Positions 7,165 to 14,440 of a stretch of DNA of 22,982 nucleotides are shown here, piece after piece; within the stretch, counting starts at the first letter, position 1, and each line of letters begins with the position of its first letter. Origin of the DNA: Ruminococcus sp. (lineage in GTDB: Bacteria; Bacillota; Clostridia; Oscillospirales; Ruminococcaceae); assembly GCA_019417865.1 (NCBI GenBank), contig DYCW01000156.1, positions 1-22,982 on the forward strand, written 5' to 3'. Both the position numbers and the translations under genes were made by a program. The notes under the pieces were generated by a model, which worked only from the letters and a program-made list of their open reading frames with translations, was not told the DNA's origin and searched no databases.

Positions 7165-7893
7165 ATGACAACAGAAATTGCAAAATTGCAGGAGATTGTA
7201 CAGTCTGCAAAACGAATGGTCTTTTTTGGTGGAGCTGGTGTTTCTACAGAAAGTGGGATTCCCGACTTTCGCAGTCAGGATGGTCTGTATCATCAAAAAT
7301 ATGATGTGCCACCGGAAACCATTCTCAGTCATACGTATTTTGTACGGCACACAGAGGCATTCTATCGCTTCTATCGGGACAAGATGATCTGTCTCACTGC
7401 AAAGCCAAATGCCGCCCATAAAAAACTCGCAGAGCTGGAGCAAAAAGGGATACTCTCTGCGATTGTGACACAGAACATTGACGGCTTGCATCAAATGGCG
7501 GGCAGCAAAACGGTTTATGAGCTGCATGGCAGTGTACATCGGAATTTCTGTCAGAACTGTGGTGCGTCGTATGATGCTGCATGGATTCTGCAAACAGAGG
7601 GCGTCCCGCACTGTCCGAAGTGTGGCGGATTGGTGAAGCCGGATGTCGTACTATATGAAGAATCGCTTCCGACAGAAACCGTTGAAAATGCTGTGACTGC
7701 CATTGCAGAGGCAGATGTGCTGTTGGTGGGTGGTACCTCGCTTGCAGTGTATCCGGCAGCTGGACTGCTGCGGTATTTCAGCGGAGAGCATCTTGTAGTA
7801 TTGAATCGGGATGCGACACAGATTGATCGACAGGCGGAACTTTGTATGCGAGAGAAAATCGGTACGGTATTGTCACAGATTTCTATACCGTAA
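7165..7893 (+). CDS. cobB: NAD-dependent protein deacylase, Sir2 family
   Basis: A 242-residue sirtuin, which removes acyl groups from lysines using NAD+. The NAD-binding motif GAGVSTESGIPDFRS is at 24-38, TQNIDGLH at 102-109, and the catalytic His is His121 in ELHGS. Four cysteines (129, 132, 150, 153) form the structural zinc site. KPDVVLYEESLP and GGTSLAVYPA are the expected C-terminal Rossmann segments. The length and lack of extensions fit a class U/III bacterial CobB/SrtN type. The start at 7165 has CAGGAGGGG upstream. It is the second gene after the YjbQ-family gene. No acetyltransferase or acetyl-CoA synthetase gene is adjacent, so the target is unknown. Confidence 0.95.
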   Translation: MTTEIAKLQEIVQSAKRMVFFGGAGVSTESGIPDFRSQDGLYHQKYDVPPETILSHTYFVRHTEAFYRFYRDKMICLTAKPNAAHKKLAELEQKGILSAIVTQNIDGLHQMAGSKTVYELHGSVHRNFCQNCGASYDAAWILQTEGVPHCPKCGGLVKPDVVLYEESLPTETVENAVTAIAEADVLLVGGTSLAVYPAAGLLRYFSGEHLVVLNRDATQIDRQAELCMREKIGTVLSQISIP

Positions 7894-7978
7894 CTGGTTT
7901 ACAGCATAGGCGAAATACGCTTTTTAAGTTGGATTTCTATCAGAAGGGATTGTTGTAATGTAACTCTATAAAAGCGTG

Positions 7979-8632
7979 TTAATGCGTAAGGCTGCGTTTT
8001 TTATGTAATGCCCAGAGCCGCATGATCTGTCCAAGTACTACGCCAACGAGAATGGCTGCAAGGATTGTACCGATTCCAACACTGCCCAGATTATGCAGTA
8101 CAAGTAAACAAGTGATGAGCGATATTACGACCATTGTAATATCAAAAGAAACCTTAACCTTTGGAAATGCAATTTTTGTGACATCAGAAACCGCTTGCAT
8201 CACCCCTTCTCCAGCAAGCGGCATAATATTGGCAGGCAGATAGAAAAAGATTCCGATTGCAACAAGCACAATGCTGATTAGAACCATACAGATACGAATA
8301 ACAATATGATTTGGTGTTGGCACAAATGTCATCAGATAATTGCAGAAAGTTGTGAAATAGCCAAATACAATTCCTACGGGTATTTGGAGCAGGGATTTCA
8401 GTTTAAAGTTTTTACGGCGTATCAGAATTTGCAGTAGTACAAGGATACAGTGAAAAAGAATGGTCGCTTTTCCCATTTCTATGCCCCAGCACCGTGTCAG
8501 AGTATAGGGAATTGAGCTAACAGGAGATACGCCAAGGTCAGACTTGACAGATATTGCCACTCCAGCTGTCATGATAAAGAGTCCAATAAAATAGCATATC
8601 AGGCGATTCGCAATTGTACGTTTTTGTTCCAT
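7979..8632 (-). CDS. YczE/YitT-type integral membrane protein
   Basis: A 217-residue membrane protein with about five hydrophobic segments, of the YczE-like family (COG2364). The N-terminal block GLFIMTAGVAISVKSDLGVSPVSSIPY is characteristic. YczE in Bacillus is linked to lipopeptide production, but the biochemical role is unknown. I chose the ATG at 8632, which has AGAAAGGA at good spacing and follows the MarR stop by one base; an ATG nine bases upstream lies against the ribosome binding site. Tight linkage to a MarR gene suggests that the membrane protein is the regulated effector, perhaps a transporter or exporter-like protein. That last point is inference. Confidence 0.85.
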   Translation of the reverse strand: MEQKRTIANRLICYFIGLFIMTAGVAISVKSDLGVSPVSSIPYTLTRCWGIEMGKATILFHCILVLLQILIRRKNFKLKSLLQIPVGIVFGYFTTFCNYLMTFVPTPNHIVIRICMVLISIVLVAIGIFFYLPANIMPLAGEGVMQAVSDVTKIAFPKVKVSFDITMVVISLITCLLVLHNLGSVGIGTILAAILVGVVLGQIMRLWALHKKRSLTH

Positions 8633-8633
8633 A

Positions 8634-9056
8634 TTATGCATCCTTTCTATTCAGGTTTTCACAGACTTTAGTCAACAGTCTTTTTAGTTCTTCTACTTCA
8701 ACAGCAGTAATATTATTTGCGGCTTGCTTATCAGATGTTTCAAAAATAATATGCATTTGTTCAGCGGCAGCTTTTCCTTTTTCTGTCATATATACAAACA
8801 GTGAGCGTCGATTGCCTTTTTCCTGACGACGTTCGATCAGACCTTTGTTTTCCATGCGGAGTAAAATACTGGCAAGTGTTGCCGGCTCAATTTCACAGTA
8901 TGCGGCAATGGTTTTTTGATCGCTGCCTTCATGCTTCCAAAGATAGTCAAGTATTTTTGGCTGTCCGGAAGTCAAGCCGATTTTTTGTGCCTCAGAAAAG
9001 ATGTGCCGCTGCATCATCGAATGGGACTTCATCAATAAGTAGTGTAAACTTTCCAT
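8634..9056 (-). CDS. MarR family transcriptional regulator
   Basis: A 140-residue winged-helix regulator. The core reads LTSGQPKILDYLWKHEG, then IAAYCEIEPATLASILLRMENKGLIERRQEKGNRR, which is the recognition helix and wing of MarR proteins with the conserved Asp replaced by Asn in GNRR. The C-terminal helix with LLTKVCENL forms the dimer region. The start at 9056 (ATG) has GGAGGG close upstream; an upstream TTG has no site. It is the first gene of a two-gene operon with the YczE-like membrane protein. A 31-bp dyad over its own promoter points to autorepression relieved by a small ligand, the usual MarR logic; the ligand is unknown. Confidence 0.93.
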   Translation of the reverse strand: MESLHYLLMKSHSMMQRHIFSEAQKIGLTSGQPKILDYLWKHEGSDQKTIAAYCEIEPATLASILLRMENKGLIERRQEKGNRRSLFVYMTEKGKAAAEQMHIIFETSDKQAANNITAVEVEELKRLLTKVCENLNRKDA

Positions 9057-9067
9057 AATACCCTCCA

Positions 9068-9098
9068 AATAAGAATTGTAATAGTTACCTTTCTTATT
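9068..9098. promoter_or_regulatory. 31-bp dyad, probable MarR operator
   Basis: Outer arms AATAAGAA (9068-9075) and TTCTTATT (9091-9098) and inner arms GTAA (9078-9081) and TTAC (9085-9088) are perfectly symmetric about A9083. The dyad overlaps the -10 box of the marR promoter and extends to the ribosome binding site, the place expected for autorepression. Symmetry is seen; binding by the adjacent MarR is inferred. Confidence 0.75.
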
Positions 9099-9124
9099 GT
9101 ATCGTAACTTATCATGTGTGTCAA
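9096..9124 (-). promoter_or_regulatory. Promoter of the marR-yczE operon
   Basis: Minus-strand TTGACA (9119-9124), 17-bp spacer, TACAAT (9096-9101). The -10 overlaps the end of the 31-bp dyad. Confidence 0.82.
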
Positions 9125-9134
9125 GCCGTTATGA

Positions 9135-9174
9135 CAAAAAAGCTGTTACACCATTGAATTTGGTGCAACAGCTT
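9135..9174 (-). terminator. Terminator of the dockerin protein gene
   Basis: On the minus strand AAGCTGTTGCACCA pairs with TGGTGTAACAGCTT (one mismatch) around a 7-nt loop and is followed by a T run (9135-9140). It sits about 20 nt beyond the dockerin gene stop. Confidence 0.85.
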
Positions 9175-9194
9175 CTTTTGTGTCCTTTTGAACT

Positions 9195-10190
9195 TTATGT
9201 ATTCTGATTTTCCAGGATCGCATTCCAGTCTGGTTTTAATCCGGCAGACTGCATTGCATAGTAGGATAAGATGAAAACGGCATCTTCAACAGATAAACTA
9301 CCATCACCGTCAATATCCGATGCAGCAAACCGTGCATTATGTTGTTCCACCTGTGGATGCAGGAACATTTCTATGCCAGCTGCGGTACTTGCATAATATT
9401 GTAGAACCAGGCAGGCATCTTCTACTGAAATTTGTCCATCATTGTTGGCATCGCCCTGTATGCATTCCCATGATAAATCAAATGTATACAGAGCGGAATA
9501 ACGACCATTGATACCATAGTAACCGCTTTTTCCATTTGCCAACAGTTCTGCCGCAGAGAGCCAGGCAACGCCGTTTTCCCGGTCTGTCCAAGTGATATTG
9601 GCGGCACGCTGAGAAATCTGTGAGGAATCCAGGATTAGGTACTGATTGGTTGCAACGTCATAGTCCACAATCGCAATCCAGTGACCGGCGATGTTGGCAC
9701 ATGCGGTGCCGCCGCTTTGTACATGAAGCAGAGCAGTTTCTGCATTGCTTGTCCACTGTTGAAATGTCATGTGACTGCGTTCGCCGTAGGCTTGAGAGAC
9801 AGCGGGGAAGAATCCCATTGCTGCACCGTCTACACCGGGAATACGGTAGCCGTTGTCCAGTGCAAATTGTGCCAGTTCCACTGGATTGATAAATATTCCG
9901 GTTTTATAATAGATAGAATTGACAACAGAAAGCAGACTGCATCCAGCCAGACCGACGGTGTTTCCGGTTTCGCTTCCACGGTTCCAAGGATATTCACACC
10001 AGCTCTCTTCTTCTGGCAGATAGTTTTGCCGCTGCCATTCCGCACCGGATGCCTCGCTTTGCTGCCAAGCAATCGGAAAGGGGATGGTTTCTGCTGCGGA
10101 AGCAGGGAACAGCCGTAATATTGTGATTGTGAACAAGATACTCACCCAAATTGCCAAACCTTGCAGGCTTCGTTTTTTCAGATTTTGCAT
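9195..10190 (-). CDS. Secreted C39-peptidase-like protein with C-terminal dockerin
   Basis: A 331-residue secreted protein. Residues 1-33 form a signal peptide (KKRS, hydrophobic core, cleavage after ASAA). Residues about 40-235 look like a C39-like papain-fold domain: AGCSLLSVVNSIYY with candidate nucleophile Cys84, GHWIAIVDYD with His170, and LILDSS with Asp188. The C-terminus holds two dockerin calcium loops, GDANNDGQISVEDA (246-259) and SDIDGDGSLSVEDA (291-304), each followed by a hydrophobic helix ending in YYA. Dockerins dock proteins onto cohesin scaffoldins, so this is likely a cellulosome-attached or cell-surface protease or amidase-like protein. The start at 10190 has GGGAGG upstream. 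It has its own promoter and terminator. Dockerin is certain; peptidase activity is inferred from the Cys/His/Asp arrangement. Confidence 0.87.
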   Translation of the reverse strand: MQNLKKRSLQGLAIWVSILFTITILRLFPASAAETIPFPIAWQQSEASGAEWQRQNYLPEEESWCEYPWNRGSETGNTVGLAGCSLLSVVNSIYYKTGIFINPVELAQFALDNGYRIPGVDGAAMGFFPAVSQAYGERSHMTFQQWTSNAETALLHVQSGGTACANIAGHWIAIVDYDVATNQYLILDSSQISQRAANITWTDRENGVAWLSAAELLANGKSGYYGINGRYSALYTFDLSWECIQGDANNDGQISVEDACLVLQYYASTAAGIEMFLHPQVEQHNARFAASDIDGDGSLSVEDAVFILSYYAMQSAGLKPDWNAILENQNT

Positions 10191-10233
10191 GATGTTTCCT
10201 CCCGTATGTGTGATTTTGAGAAGTAATGTGTTT

Positions 10234-10262
10234 ATTGTATCATAAAAATGAGAGCATGTAAA
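10234..10262 (-). promoter_or_regulatory. Promoter of the dockerin protein gene
   Basis: Minus-strand TTTACA (10257-10262), 17-bp spacer, TACAAT (10234-10239), with an untranslated leader of about 37 nt. Confidence 0.72.
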
Positions 10263-10312
10263 GGCTTTTTTGTCGGTTTCATGGGGAGAAATTACAGCAC
10301 TCTATTCATAGA

Positions 10313-11260
10313 TTACAGTCCAGCTTCCCAGTCCCAGTTGTAAAGCTCCAGTCGCTGGAGTTCATATGGCGTCAGTTGGTAAACGCAGTGATTGATCCAG
10401 TTGGAAAAGAGCAGGTTGGCACAGCAGCCCCAAGTGTAGAGCGGTGATTTTTCGGGATCGTCTGCCGGAAAATAATGGTGTGGGATTGCAATCGCCAAGC
10501 CCTTGTCTCGGTCACGATGGTATTCCTCTGCGAGTGTGGTGCGGTCATATTCCAGATGTCCGGTGATAAAATATTGTCTGCCGTTGTTGTTGGCAACAAT
10601 GTGTACACCAGCCTGTTTGGATTCGGTCAGAATTTGGAGCTGCGGGACTTGTTCAATGTCTGACCGTCGAATCTCTGAGTGACGGGAGTGCGGTGCATAG
10701 AAGCAGTCATCAAATCCACGCAGCAGCTGTACATTTTTTTGTAGGACATCATGTAAGAAGACACCGAACATTTTTTCTGGGAGGTCGTATTTTGGAATCC
10801 CAAAATGGTAGTACAGTCCGGCAAGTGCACCCCAGCAGATATGCATAGTGGAAAAGACATGCGTTTTTGTCCATTCCATGATGGCTTGTAATTCTGTCCA
10901 GTAATCTACATCTGCAAATGCGAGATGTTCTACTGGTGCACCGGTGATGATACAGCCGTCATAGTATTCATTTTGGATTTCCGGGAAGGTATGATAAAAC
11001 GATTCCAGATGCACCCTTGTAGTGTTTTTGCTGACATGGCTGGAAACCTGTAAGAATTCTACATTGACTTGAATGGGCGTATTGCTGAGCAGACGCAGAA
11101 ACTGGCATTCTGTTTCAATTTTTTTCGGCATCAGATTCAGCAGTAGTACTCGCAGCGGACGGATGTCCTGATGTGAGGCACGCTCGTTGTCCATAACAAA
11201 GATATTTTCTTTTGCCAGCGTCTGAAATGCCGGCAGTTCCTTTGGAATGCAGATTGGCAT
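10313..11260 (-). CDS. metA: Homoserine O-acetyltransferase (MetA/MetAA family)
   Basis: A 315-residue MetA-family enzyme that activates homoserine by O-acylation at the first committed step of methionine synthesis. The catalytic residues are all at their family positions: Lys46/Lys47 in LNLMPKK, Cys142 in MHICWGALAG, His235 and Glu237 in GHLEYD, and Arg249. Residue 111 is Glu (TGAPVEHL); published work on MetA enzymes links Glu111 with acetyl-CoA use and Gly111 (as in E. coli) with succinyl-CoA, so acetyl specificity is predicted. It lies 49 nt downstream of the rluB-like gene and is probably the last gene of the long operon. The upstream gap is too short for a SAM riboswitch, and none is seen. 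Confidence 0.96.
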   Translation of the reverse strand: MPICIPKELPAFQTLAKENIFVMDNERASHQDIRPLRVLLLNLMPKKIETECQFLRLLSNTPIQVNVEFLQVSSHVSKNTTRVHLESFYHTFPEIQNEYYDGCIITGAPVEHLAFADVDYWTELQAIMEWTKTHVFSTMHICWGALAGLYYHFGIPKYDLPEKMFGVFLHDVLQKNVQLLRGFDDCFYAPHSRHSEIRRSDIEQVPQLQILTESKQAGVHIVANNNGRQYFITGHLEYDRTTLAEEYHRDRDKGLAIAIPHHYFPADDPEKSPLYTWGCCANLLFSNWINHCVYQLTPYELQRLELYNWDWEAGL

Positions 11261-11309
11261 AAGAAATGAGCTCTCCTTTCTTGTTCATTCCGATTGGGGA
11301 TGTTTTATT

Positions 11310-12041
11310 TTATTGATCTTTTCCCATTGCGTTGCGGATGGCACGCAATTCTTCAGCAGTCAAATCCCGATAAGTACCCGGTTTCAGCATGCCCAGTTTT
11401 AATGGACCAATGCTGGTGCGGCGAAGTCTTGCCACCTCCAGACCAACCGCCTCGCACATCCGGCGAATCTGCCGGTTCCTTCCCTCTTGAATGGTCATCA
11501 GCAGGACGACCCGATTGGGTTCTTTGGTTTTTACGACAACATTTGCTGGCAGCGTCATTTTGCCATCCAGTTCCACACCGCTGGAAAGGGCAATCAGCTG
11601 TTCTTCGGAAATATCCGGTCGGACTGTAACACGATAAGTTTTGGAAATATGGCGGCTTGGATGCATAATGTTGTTGGCAAATTCGCCGTCATTGGTCAGC
11701 AGCAGCAGACCTTCGGAATCCTTATCTAGCCTGCCGACTGGATATACACGTTCCTCCACATCCTCCAGTAAGTCCATGACACACCGACGATCGAGTTCAT
11801 CGGAGGTTGTTGTCACATAGCCCCGTGGCTTGTACAGCATGATATAGCGTTTTATTTTCCTGCGAGGCAGATGGACTACCTCATCATTGACCGTAATTCG
11901 GTCGGCATAGGTTGCCTTGTCCCCTGGTTTTACGGGATGACCATTGACTTTCACTTTTCCGGCTGCCATCCATGCTTCCGCCTTTCGGCGGGAGCAGTAA
12001 CCGGCATCGGACAATAATTTTTGAATCCGAATTTTTTCCAC
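11310..12041 (-). CDS. rluB: 23S rRNA pseudouridine synthase, RluB/RsuA family
   Basis: A 243-residue pseudouridine synthase. It has an N-terminal S4 RNA-binding domain (IRIQKLLSDAGYCSRRKAE) and the catalytic motif GRLDKDSEGLLLLTNDG, with Asp106 as the expected catalytic residue. The position next to dacF and scpAB matches Bacillus rluB (ypuL), which modifies 23S rRNA, rather than 16S-specific RsuA. I placed the start at a GTG at 12041, with AGGAG eight bases upstream; another GTG at 12050 overlaps that site. It follows dacF by 28 nt in the same orientation. Confidence 0.92.
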   Translation of the reverse strand: MEKIRIQKLLSDAGYCSRRKAEAWMAAGKVKVNGHPVKPGDKATYADRITVNDEVVHLPRRKIKRYIMLYKPRGYVTTTSDELDRRCVMDLLEDVEERVYPVGRLDKDSEGLLLLTNDGEFANNIMHPSRHISKTYRVTVRPDISEEQLIALSSGVELDGKMTLPANVVVKTKEPNRVVLLMTIQEGRNRQIRRMCEAVGLEVARLRRTSIGPLKLGMLKPGTYRDLTAEELRAIRNAMGKDQ

Positions 12042-12069
12042 TGGAATCACTCCTCTATTCTATTAAAAT

Positions 12070-13221
12070 CTATTTCTTTTGAAACCATGCACGAAACCAG
12101 TTCCAGAGACGGTTATGCGGTTTTTCTTCTTTTTCCGTTATGGTCTCTTTTACAGACACGGACTCTTTTGTCAGAAGCGGCAGGCGGAACAGTTCCTGTC
12201 CGTTTTGTTCTGCTACAAGCACGCCACCATACTGTTCTGCTTGTACTGGTGCAAACAGAAAGGGTTTTGTCCGAACAGAAAACTGGATATCACAGACTGC
12301 CCCTTTTGATCCGTAAGTGACAGTACCCTCTGTTTGAAGAGAAACCTGTTCTGCTGTACCGCCTACCACAGGAATTTGCAGATTTTCCGGCAGAGAAACT
12401 GTTTTTACCTGTAAGGTTGGGAAAATCGCATCGTATAAATTGCTGTGCGTTTGCCAGTCATTGGGGTCGTTGAGTGTGACACAAATCAATGTGATATCGT
12501 TGCGTGTACAAGCAGAAACCAGACAACGCCCCGCTTCATCGGTAAAACCGGTTTTCACCCCAATGACTCCTTCACATTGCGTGAGCAGCTTGTTGGTATT
12601 TTTCAGCCAGCGTTCATAGGGGGGATTGCCGAAAGAAACTTTTGCCGTTGCCTGTCCGCAAATTTCCCGAAAGTCGGCATTTTGCAGGGCAGTGGCGGTT
12701 AACAGTGCCATATCATAGGCAGTGGAATAATGCTGTTCATCATGCAATCCAGAGGGTGTGACAAAGTGGGTATTCTGCATTCCAATTTGTTCGGCACGTT
12801 GGTTCATCTGTTCTGCAAAGGCAGAGTAAGAGCCAGCGAGTTTGACGGCGGTTGCACCAGCGGCATCATTGCCGGACGGCAGCATCATACCATAACAAAG
12901 TGCACGTTTGGTAACAATATCATCCTCTACCAGACCCATGGAGGAACCTTCCACTTGAATGGCATTGTTATCAACTGGAAACGGCGTATCCAAATCACCA
13001 CTTTCCAGACAGAGTAATGTGGTCATAATTTTTGTGGTGCTTGCCATTGGCAGCTGTTCCGTTTCATTTTGTGCAAAGAACACCTCTCTGGTGGTTGCCT
13101 CTATGACAACACAGGCTTTCGCAGAGACGGCTGTGATTTCCATTGCCGCAGCATGCGGCTCTGGCAGACTGCAAAACAGCAGGACGGCGGCAAGCAGGGT
13201 ACAGCATAGTTGTTTCATCAT
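12070..13221 (-). CDS. dacF: D-alanyl-D-alanine carboxypeptidase (PBP5/DacF family)
   Basis: A 383-residue exported peptidase of the S11 family that trims the terminal D-Ala of peptidoglycan stem peptides. Residues 1-26 are a signal peptide. The active-site triad of motifs is complete: STTK with Ser61 and Lys64, SGN at 116-118, and KTG at 223-225. The C-terminal part is a PBP5_C-like domain followed by a basic amphipathic tail (RLWNWFRAWFQKK), the usual membrane anchor. Location between gerW and rluB matches clostridial dacF clusters. The start at 13221 is preceded by AGGAAG. In spore formers dacF is sporulation-specific, but here it may be a vegetative enzyme. Confidence 0.94.
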   Translation of the reverse strand: MMKQLCCTLLAAVLLFCSLPEPHAAAMEITAVSAKACVVIEATTREVFFAQNETEQLPMASTTKIMTTLLCLESGDLDTPFPVDNNAIQVEGSSMGLVEDDIVTKRALCYGMMLPSGNDAAGATAVKLAGSYSAFAEQMNQRAEQIGMQNTHFVTPSGLHDEQHYSTAYDMALLTATALQNADFREICGQATAKVSFGNPPYERWLKNTNKLLTQCEGVIGVKTGFTDEAGRCLVSACTRNDITLICVTLNDPNDWQTHSNLYDAIFPTLQVKTVSLPENLQIPVVGGTAEQVSLQTEGTVTYGSKGAVCDIQFSVRTKPFLFAPVQAEQYGGVLVAEQNGQELFRLPLLTKESVSVKETITEKEEKPHNRLWNWFRAWFQKK

Positions 13222-13274
13222 GATTGTTCTTCCTTTCCTGTTTTTGAGAACAGGATATGAAGAACGTGGTGATT

Positions 13275-13691
13275 TTATACGTTTGCTTGCGGATTTTTCG
13301 ATTCTTTTTTGGACTTCACCATATCAGTTACTTTATTCACAACCTCTGGCAACGTGCGGATGAGATTATTTGCAGTGTCACCGTTTTCTGTCATCTGCAA
13401 CAGCCGAACATCACCGTTTTGTACGATTAGAAAGGCAACTGGCTGAATGGAAACACCAGCACCAGTGCCGCCGCCGAATAAGTCTTTCGGTACTTTCGCA
13501 GGCAGATCGGAACCGCCGGAAGCGAAACCATAGGAAACCTTTGAAATGGGGATGATGGTGATGTCCGTGCCGACGGCGATGGGATCACCGATAATGGTCT
13601 GTACATCTACCATTTCCCGAATCTTGTCCATGGACACACCCATCAGGTTTTGAATCGTATGTTTTTGCTGGTTGTTATTTGTCTCTTGCAT
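13275..13691 (-). CDS. gerW: GerW/YtfJ family sporulation-associated protein
   Basis: A 138-residue protein of the GerW (YtfJ) family. It begins with a short polar region, then the family core IQNLMGVSMDKIREMVDVQTIIGDPI, TIIPISKVSYGFASGG, a glycine-rich FGGGTGAGVSIQPVAFLIV and a variable C-terminus. It is complete and has an AAGGAGG site. In Bacillus subtilis ytfJ follows ytfI (DUF2953), the same pair and order as here. In spore formers the protein is a spore component linked to germination; many non-sporulating Firmicutes keep it, so presence does not prove sporulation. It is preceded by an 87-nt gap that contains a hairpin. Confidence 0.93.
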   Translation of the reverse strand: MQETNNNQQKHTIQNLMGVSMDKIREMVDVQTIIGDPIAVGTDITIIPISKVSYGFASGGSDLPAKVPKDLFGGGTGAGVSIQPVAFLIVQNGDVRLLQMTENGDTANNLIRTLPEVVNKVTDMVKSKKESKNPQANV

Positions 13692-13720
13692 TGGAAAATC
13701 CTCCTTGTTTGTTTACTTTA

Positions 13721-13747
13721 GCATGTACCAAAATAACTGGAACATGC
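13721..13747. repeat. Imperfect hairpin in the gerW leader
   Basis: Arms GCATGTACCA (13721-13730) and TGGAACATGC (13738-13747) are complementary except for one A/A mismatch, with a 7-nt AT-rich loop. It is 30 nt upstream of the gerW start, without a T run, so it is not a standard terminator. It may be an RNA processing site or an operator. Confidence 0.55.
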
Positions 13748-13778
13748 AGGCAGATACCATTTTTATGTTGCCATTTTA

Positions 13779-14414
13779 TCACTGGGCAGAAGTTTGTTGG
13801 GAATGTGTGCGTTCGGAGTCCCTTTCTTGCTGTAAGGTATTCCACAAAAAAGAAAGCCCGAATGCCAGCAATGCTGACAATACACATGCCAGGGATAATT
13901 TTACCGTACCGGAAATGTGGTAATGGGTTTCTGGTTGGCTGAAACAACAGCGGATTGTAATATCGTCATAGGAAACAGAAAATACGGTTCCCAATACCGC
14001 CAGACAGGGATAAAGTGCCGCATGGATCTTTCCGTATGCCATTGCACATTCACAGGCATCAAAGCCGCCGACTGCAATTGCAATGGAGACATGCCGGAAG
14101 CGAATACCCTTGGTAAGTTTCCGCAGTCCTTTTCGAATGCCGGATAATGCGTTCTTTGCCAGATCCAGTTTTTCTGAAAGCGGTTGTTTTTCTGTTTGCT
14201 TGCCCTTGTTGGTTTTTTCTTTTTTCTTTTTAGAAGTCTTCTTTTTTGTTTTTTTTCTTTTTCGTTGTTGATCGGAGCGATAGAGGGGAATGCCTAGAAA
14301 GGAAAGGCGAATATAGGTTTGATCTGTCTGTAATGTGACATGCAGGACTGCTGGTGCAAACAGTACAACTGCAAGCAGTCCCAATATGCAGAGTAAAATC
14401 AGCCAGCCAGTCAT
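13779..14414 (-). CDS. ytfI: DUF2953 membrane protein (YtfI-like)
   Basis: A 211-residue protein with an N-terminal membrane segment (WLILLCILGLLAVVLFAPAVL) and a second near the C-terminus (ACVLSALLAFGLSFLW). The middle shows the DUF2953 pattern, with DACECAMAYGKIHAALYPCLAVLG. An unusually lysine-rich tract (51-77, runs such as KKTKKKTSKKKKEK) follows the first part and should be exposed. Function is unknown. The gene sits between scpB and gerW, as ytfI sits before ytfJ in Bacillus, which suggests a role in the same envelope or spore process. The start at 14414 has AGGAAG upstream. Confidence 0.88.
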   Translation of the reverse strand: MTGWLILLCILGLLAVVLFAPAVLHVTLQTDQTYIRLSFLGIPLYRSDQQRKRKKTKKKTSKKKKEKTNKGKQTEKQPLSEKLDLAKNALSGIRKGLRKLTKGIRFRHVSIAIAVGGFDACECAMAYGKIHAALYPCLAVLGTVFSVSYDDITIRCCFSQPETHYHISGTVKLSLACVLSALLAFGLSFLWNTLQQERDSERTHSQQTSAQ

Positions 14415-14440
14415 GGTTCTCTTCCTTTCTGTGTGGATTT

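Noticed and set aside
7894..7978. Terminator between the convergent sirtuin and yczE-like genes
   Set aside because: Only a 3-bp GCG/CGC stem before a T run is visible, too weak to call.
11261..11309. SAM riboswitch or T-box before metA
   Set aside because: The gap to the upstream gene is only 49 nt, and no S-box or T-box motif is present.
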